Below are positions 62,786-64,000 of a stretch of DNA of 64,000 nt, one piece after another. The translations under genes and the position numbers were made by a program. A model generated the notes under the pieces. It searched no databases. It was given only the letters and a program-made list of their open reading frames with translations, and was not told the DNA's origin. This stretch comes from CAYQUC01 sp964514215 (GTDB taxonomy: Bacteria > Pseudomonadota > Gammaproteobacteria > UBA6429 > Thiohalophilaceae): assembly GCA_964514215.1 (NCBI GenBank), contig CAZEPW010000014.1, positions 4,949 through 68,948 of the forward strand. The letters are read 5' to 3'. Each line of letters opens with the position of its first letter. Position 1 is the stretch's first letter.

Positions 62786-64000
62786 AGCAACACCAATTGT
62801 CAGCACCAACTTTAGTGGCAAGCTAAATGGGATTGGCAATAAGCAATACCAAACTGCACCAAATGTGTCGATTAGCTGTGACGTGACATCTACCTGCAAT
62901 GCCATATCTTACACAATAAATGATAATAGTAATAATGAGCCAAACTTCGATGGCATCGGCACGATAATAATGGGTGGAACTGTCCCTGCTGATATTTTAT
63001 TATTAGCTAAAAATAGTAATGGCGATTCACTCGATGGCATTTACACCTTAAAATTCATTGCCCGCAGTGCAACGAATAAACTCAGCGCTGTTCAAACTGA
63101 AATTTTTGAAATTAATAGCATAGCCTGTGCTACCCCACCGATACCAGTCGTTAATGTAACATCAATCACACCGAATAACATCGAAGATGCAATAGCTAAT
63201 AAATATGGAATCTCAGCAAACTTTATAAATTCAGTTAACAACACCTTCTCTCTCGATGGCAGTGCGTCAACACCAAACAATAGAATCATCGAGAGTTATT
63301 CATGGAAACAAAATCCCAAAGGTAATGAAAAATTAATAACCGCCAGTTCCAGCAGTGTAAATAATGCCGTTCAAACATTTAAAATACCCAGCCAGATAAC
63401 AACACTCAATTATTTATTTAGAGTTACCGATAGTTTTGGTTGCACCGCATCAACAACGGCAACTATCTACATTATGAAAAACCCAACAAGTGCATTTTTC
63501 ATTGATGCTAATTCAACTGTGGTTTCACCAAACCCTGGCACTCGCAAAGCACCATTTAAAACCGTTCAAGCCGCCATACAACAAAATACAATTAATGGTA
63601 CTGCCTTTGATCTTTACGTTACCTCAAAAGAAAATAACACCAATTATTTAGAACCACCGTTAATCATTGCCGATGGCGTTAGTTTATTTGGTGGTTTTGA
63701 TAAAAATTGGAATCGCGATGTCATTCGCAACAAAACAAAAATACTCGTTAAAAAAGACATCACCAATAGTCCGCATCTGCGTGCGATTGATTTTCAAAAT
63801 ATAACCCGTGATACTTGGTTAACCGGATTTGATATTACTGCTTTATTAACGCCAGTTACCGCAAGCTCTGAGTCGGATATTTTTGCTGTTCACGCAACAG
63901 GGGCAATAGCAAATACAGCTACTTTAAATATTCGAGACAATATTATTAGTGCTGGTGATGCCCTGAATGGAAATAATATTGGTACAGGTTCGAGTTATGG
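62274..64000 (+). CDS. Large glycine-rich surface lipoprotein, array gene 3 (partial)
   Basis: An open frame of at least 575 codons that runs off the window end. The start (ATG at 62274, GGAG 9 nt upstream) and first 170 residues are identical to gene 2, including lipobox Cys36. It then diverges: a PKD-like region (TFSLDGSASTPNNRIIESYSW, shortened here by its flanks) and DUF1565-like segment (NPGTRKAPFKTVQAAIQ, LFGGFDKNWNRD) follow. The window ends at GTGSSYG, just before where the Gly-rich region begins in genes 1 and 2. Confidence 0.85.
   Translation, partial: MECKQQNLSHTTLNSALSILRSTTLISALGLTLLSCGGGSSAGALPPPPIEKNPCANNQLQKSGGGCVSASAISADNIPGADGLDLTSNGIPELVFIAPINDPTTGIDFNGDRIIDYYLLTGADGKQSLHTDRAGTSDTVTILTDANNNPEGFDEGNNKTNTQLKDILANTATPIVSTNFSGKLNGIGNKQYQTAPNVSISCDVTSTCNAISYTINDNSNNEPNFDGIGTIIMGGTVPADILLLAKNSNGDSLDGIYTLKFIARSATNKLSAVQTEIFEINSIACATPPIPVVNVTSITPNNIEDAIANKYGISANFINSVNNTFSLDGSASTPNNRIIESYSWKQNPKGNEKLITASSSSVNNAVQTFKIPSQITTLNYLFRVTDSFGCTASTTATIYIMKNPTSAFFIDANSTVVSPNPGTRKAPFKTVQAAIQQNTINGTAFDLYVTSKENNTNYLEPPLIIADGVSLFGGFDKNWNRDVIRNKTKILVKKDITNSPHLRAIDFQNITRDTWLTGFDITALLTPVTASSESDIFAVHATGAIANTATLNIRDNIISAGDALNGNNIGTGSSY

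Noticed and set aside
58721..64000. CRISPR-like repeat array
   Set aside because: The repeats are within coding frames of Gly-rich proteins; there are no uniform spacers or cas genes.

Overview
This is an AT-rich stretch of a gammaproteobacterial chromosome. Gene order is strongly conserved with free-living Gammaproteobacteria: rlmN-pilW-rodZ-hisS-yfgM-bamB-der, trmJ-cysE-iscRSUA-hscBA-fdx-iscX, queA-tgt-yajC-secD-secF, pcnB-folK-dck-panB-panC-panD and nrdR-ribD-ribE-ribB-ribH-nusB-thiL-pgpA. The species cannot be named from the sequence. The biosynthetic repertoire (pantothenate, riboflavin, isoprenoid, queuosine and pterin steps, Fe-S assembly, PEP carboxylase) suggests a metabolically competent cell rather than a strongly reduced symbiont.

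Layout. 1-1135 (+): the 3' end of xseA and an M23 peptidase. 1188-8535 (-): der, bamB, yfgM, hisS, rodZ, pilW/pilF, rlmN; ispG, often present between rodZ and hisS, is absent. 8828-14443 (-): a complete isc operon led by iscR, followed upstream by cysE and trmJ. 16452-18860 (+): suhB, a small cysteine-rich membrane protein and a glycine-zipper protein. 18929-24531 (-): secF, secD, yajC, tgt, queA. Then tRNA-Leu(CAA), pgi (-) and ppc (+). 29623-34349 (-): panD, panC, panB, a deoxynucleoside kinase, folK and pcnB; pcnB appears to start at AUU, as reported for E. coli. 34802-36980 (+): a compact response regulator / CheC-like phosphatase / PAS histidine kinase module. 36982-39474 (-): DUF3501, a two-cluster Fe-S oxidoreductase and a short rubrerythrin. 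39755-44108 (+): xseB-ispA-dxs and queD-folE2. 44126-51194 (-): two secreted proteins and the pgpA-thiL-nusB-rib-nrdR cluster, in which the RibA half of RibB has lost the zinc cysteines. 51241-53969 (-): glyA and an unknown exported protein.

The unusual region is 53970-64000. A long AT-rich spacer leads to a FadL-type outer-membrane protein. After it come three tandem genes for very large glycine-rich lipoproteins, the third cut by the window edge. The junction of genes 1/2 and the junction of genes 2/3 share a 936-bp perfect direct repeat: the last 320 bp of one gene, the 104-bp spacer and the first 512 bp of the next. The interiors differ. This arrangement of constant ends and variable middles points to homogenisation or recombination and is the best candidate here for an undescribed system, possibly surface-antigen or matrix variation. 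Function is inference only.

No rRNA, transposase, integrase, CRISPR array or prophage gene was recognised.
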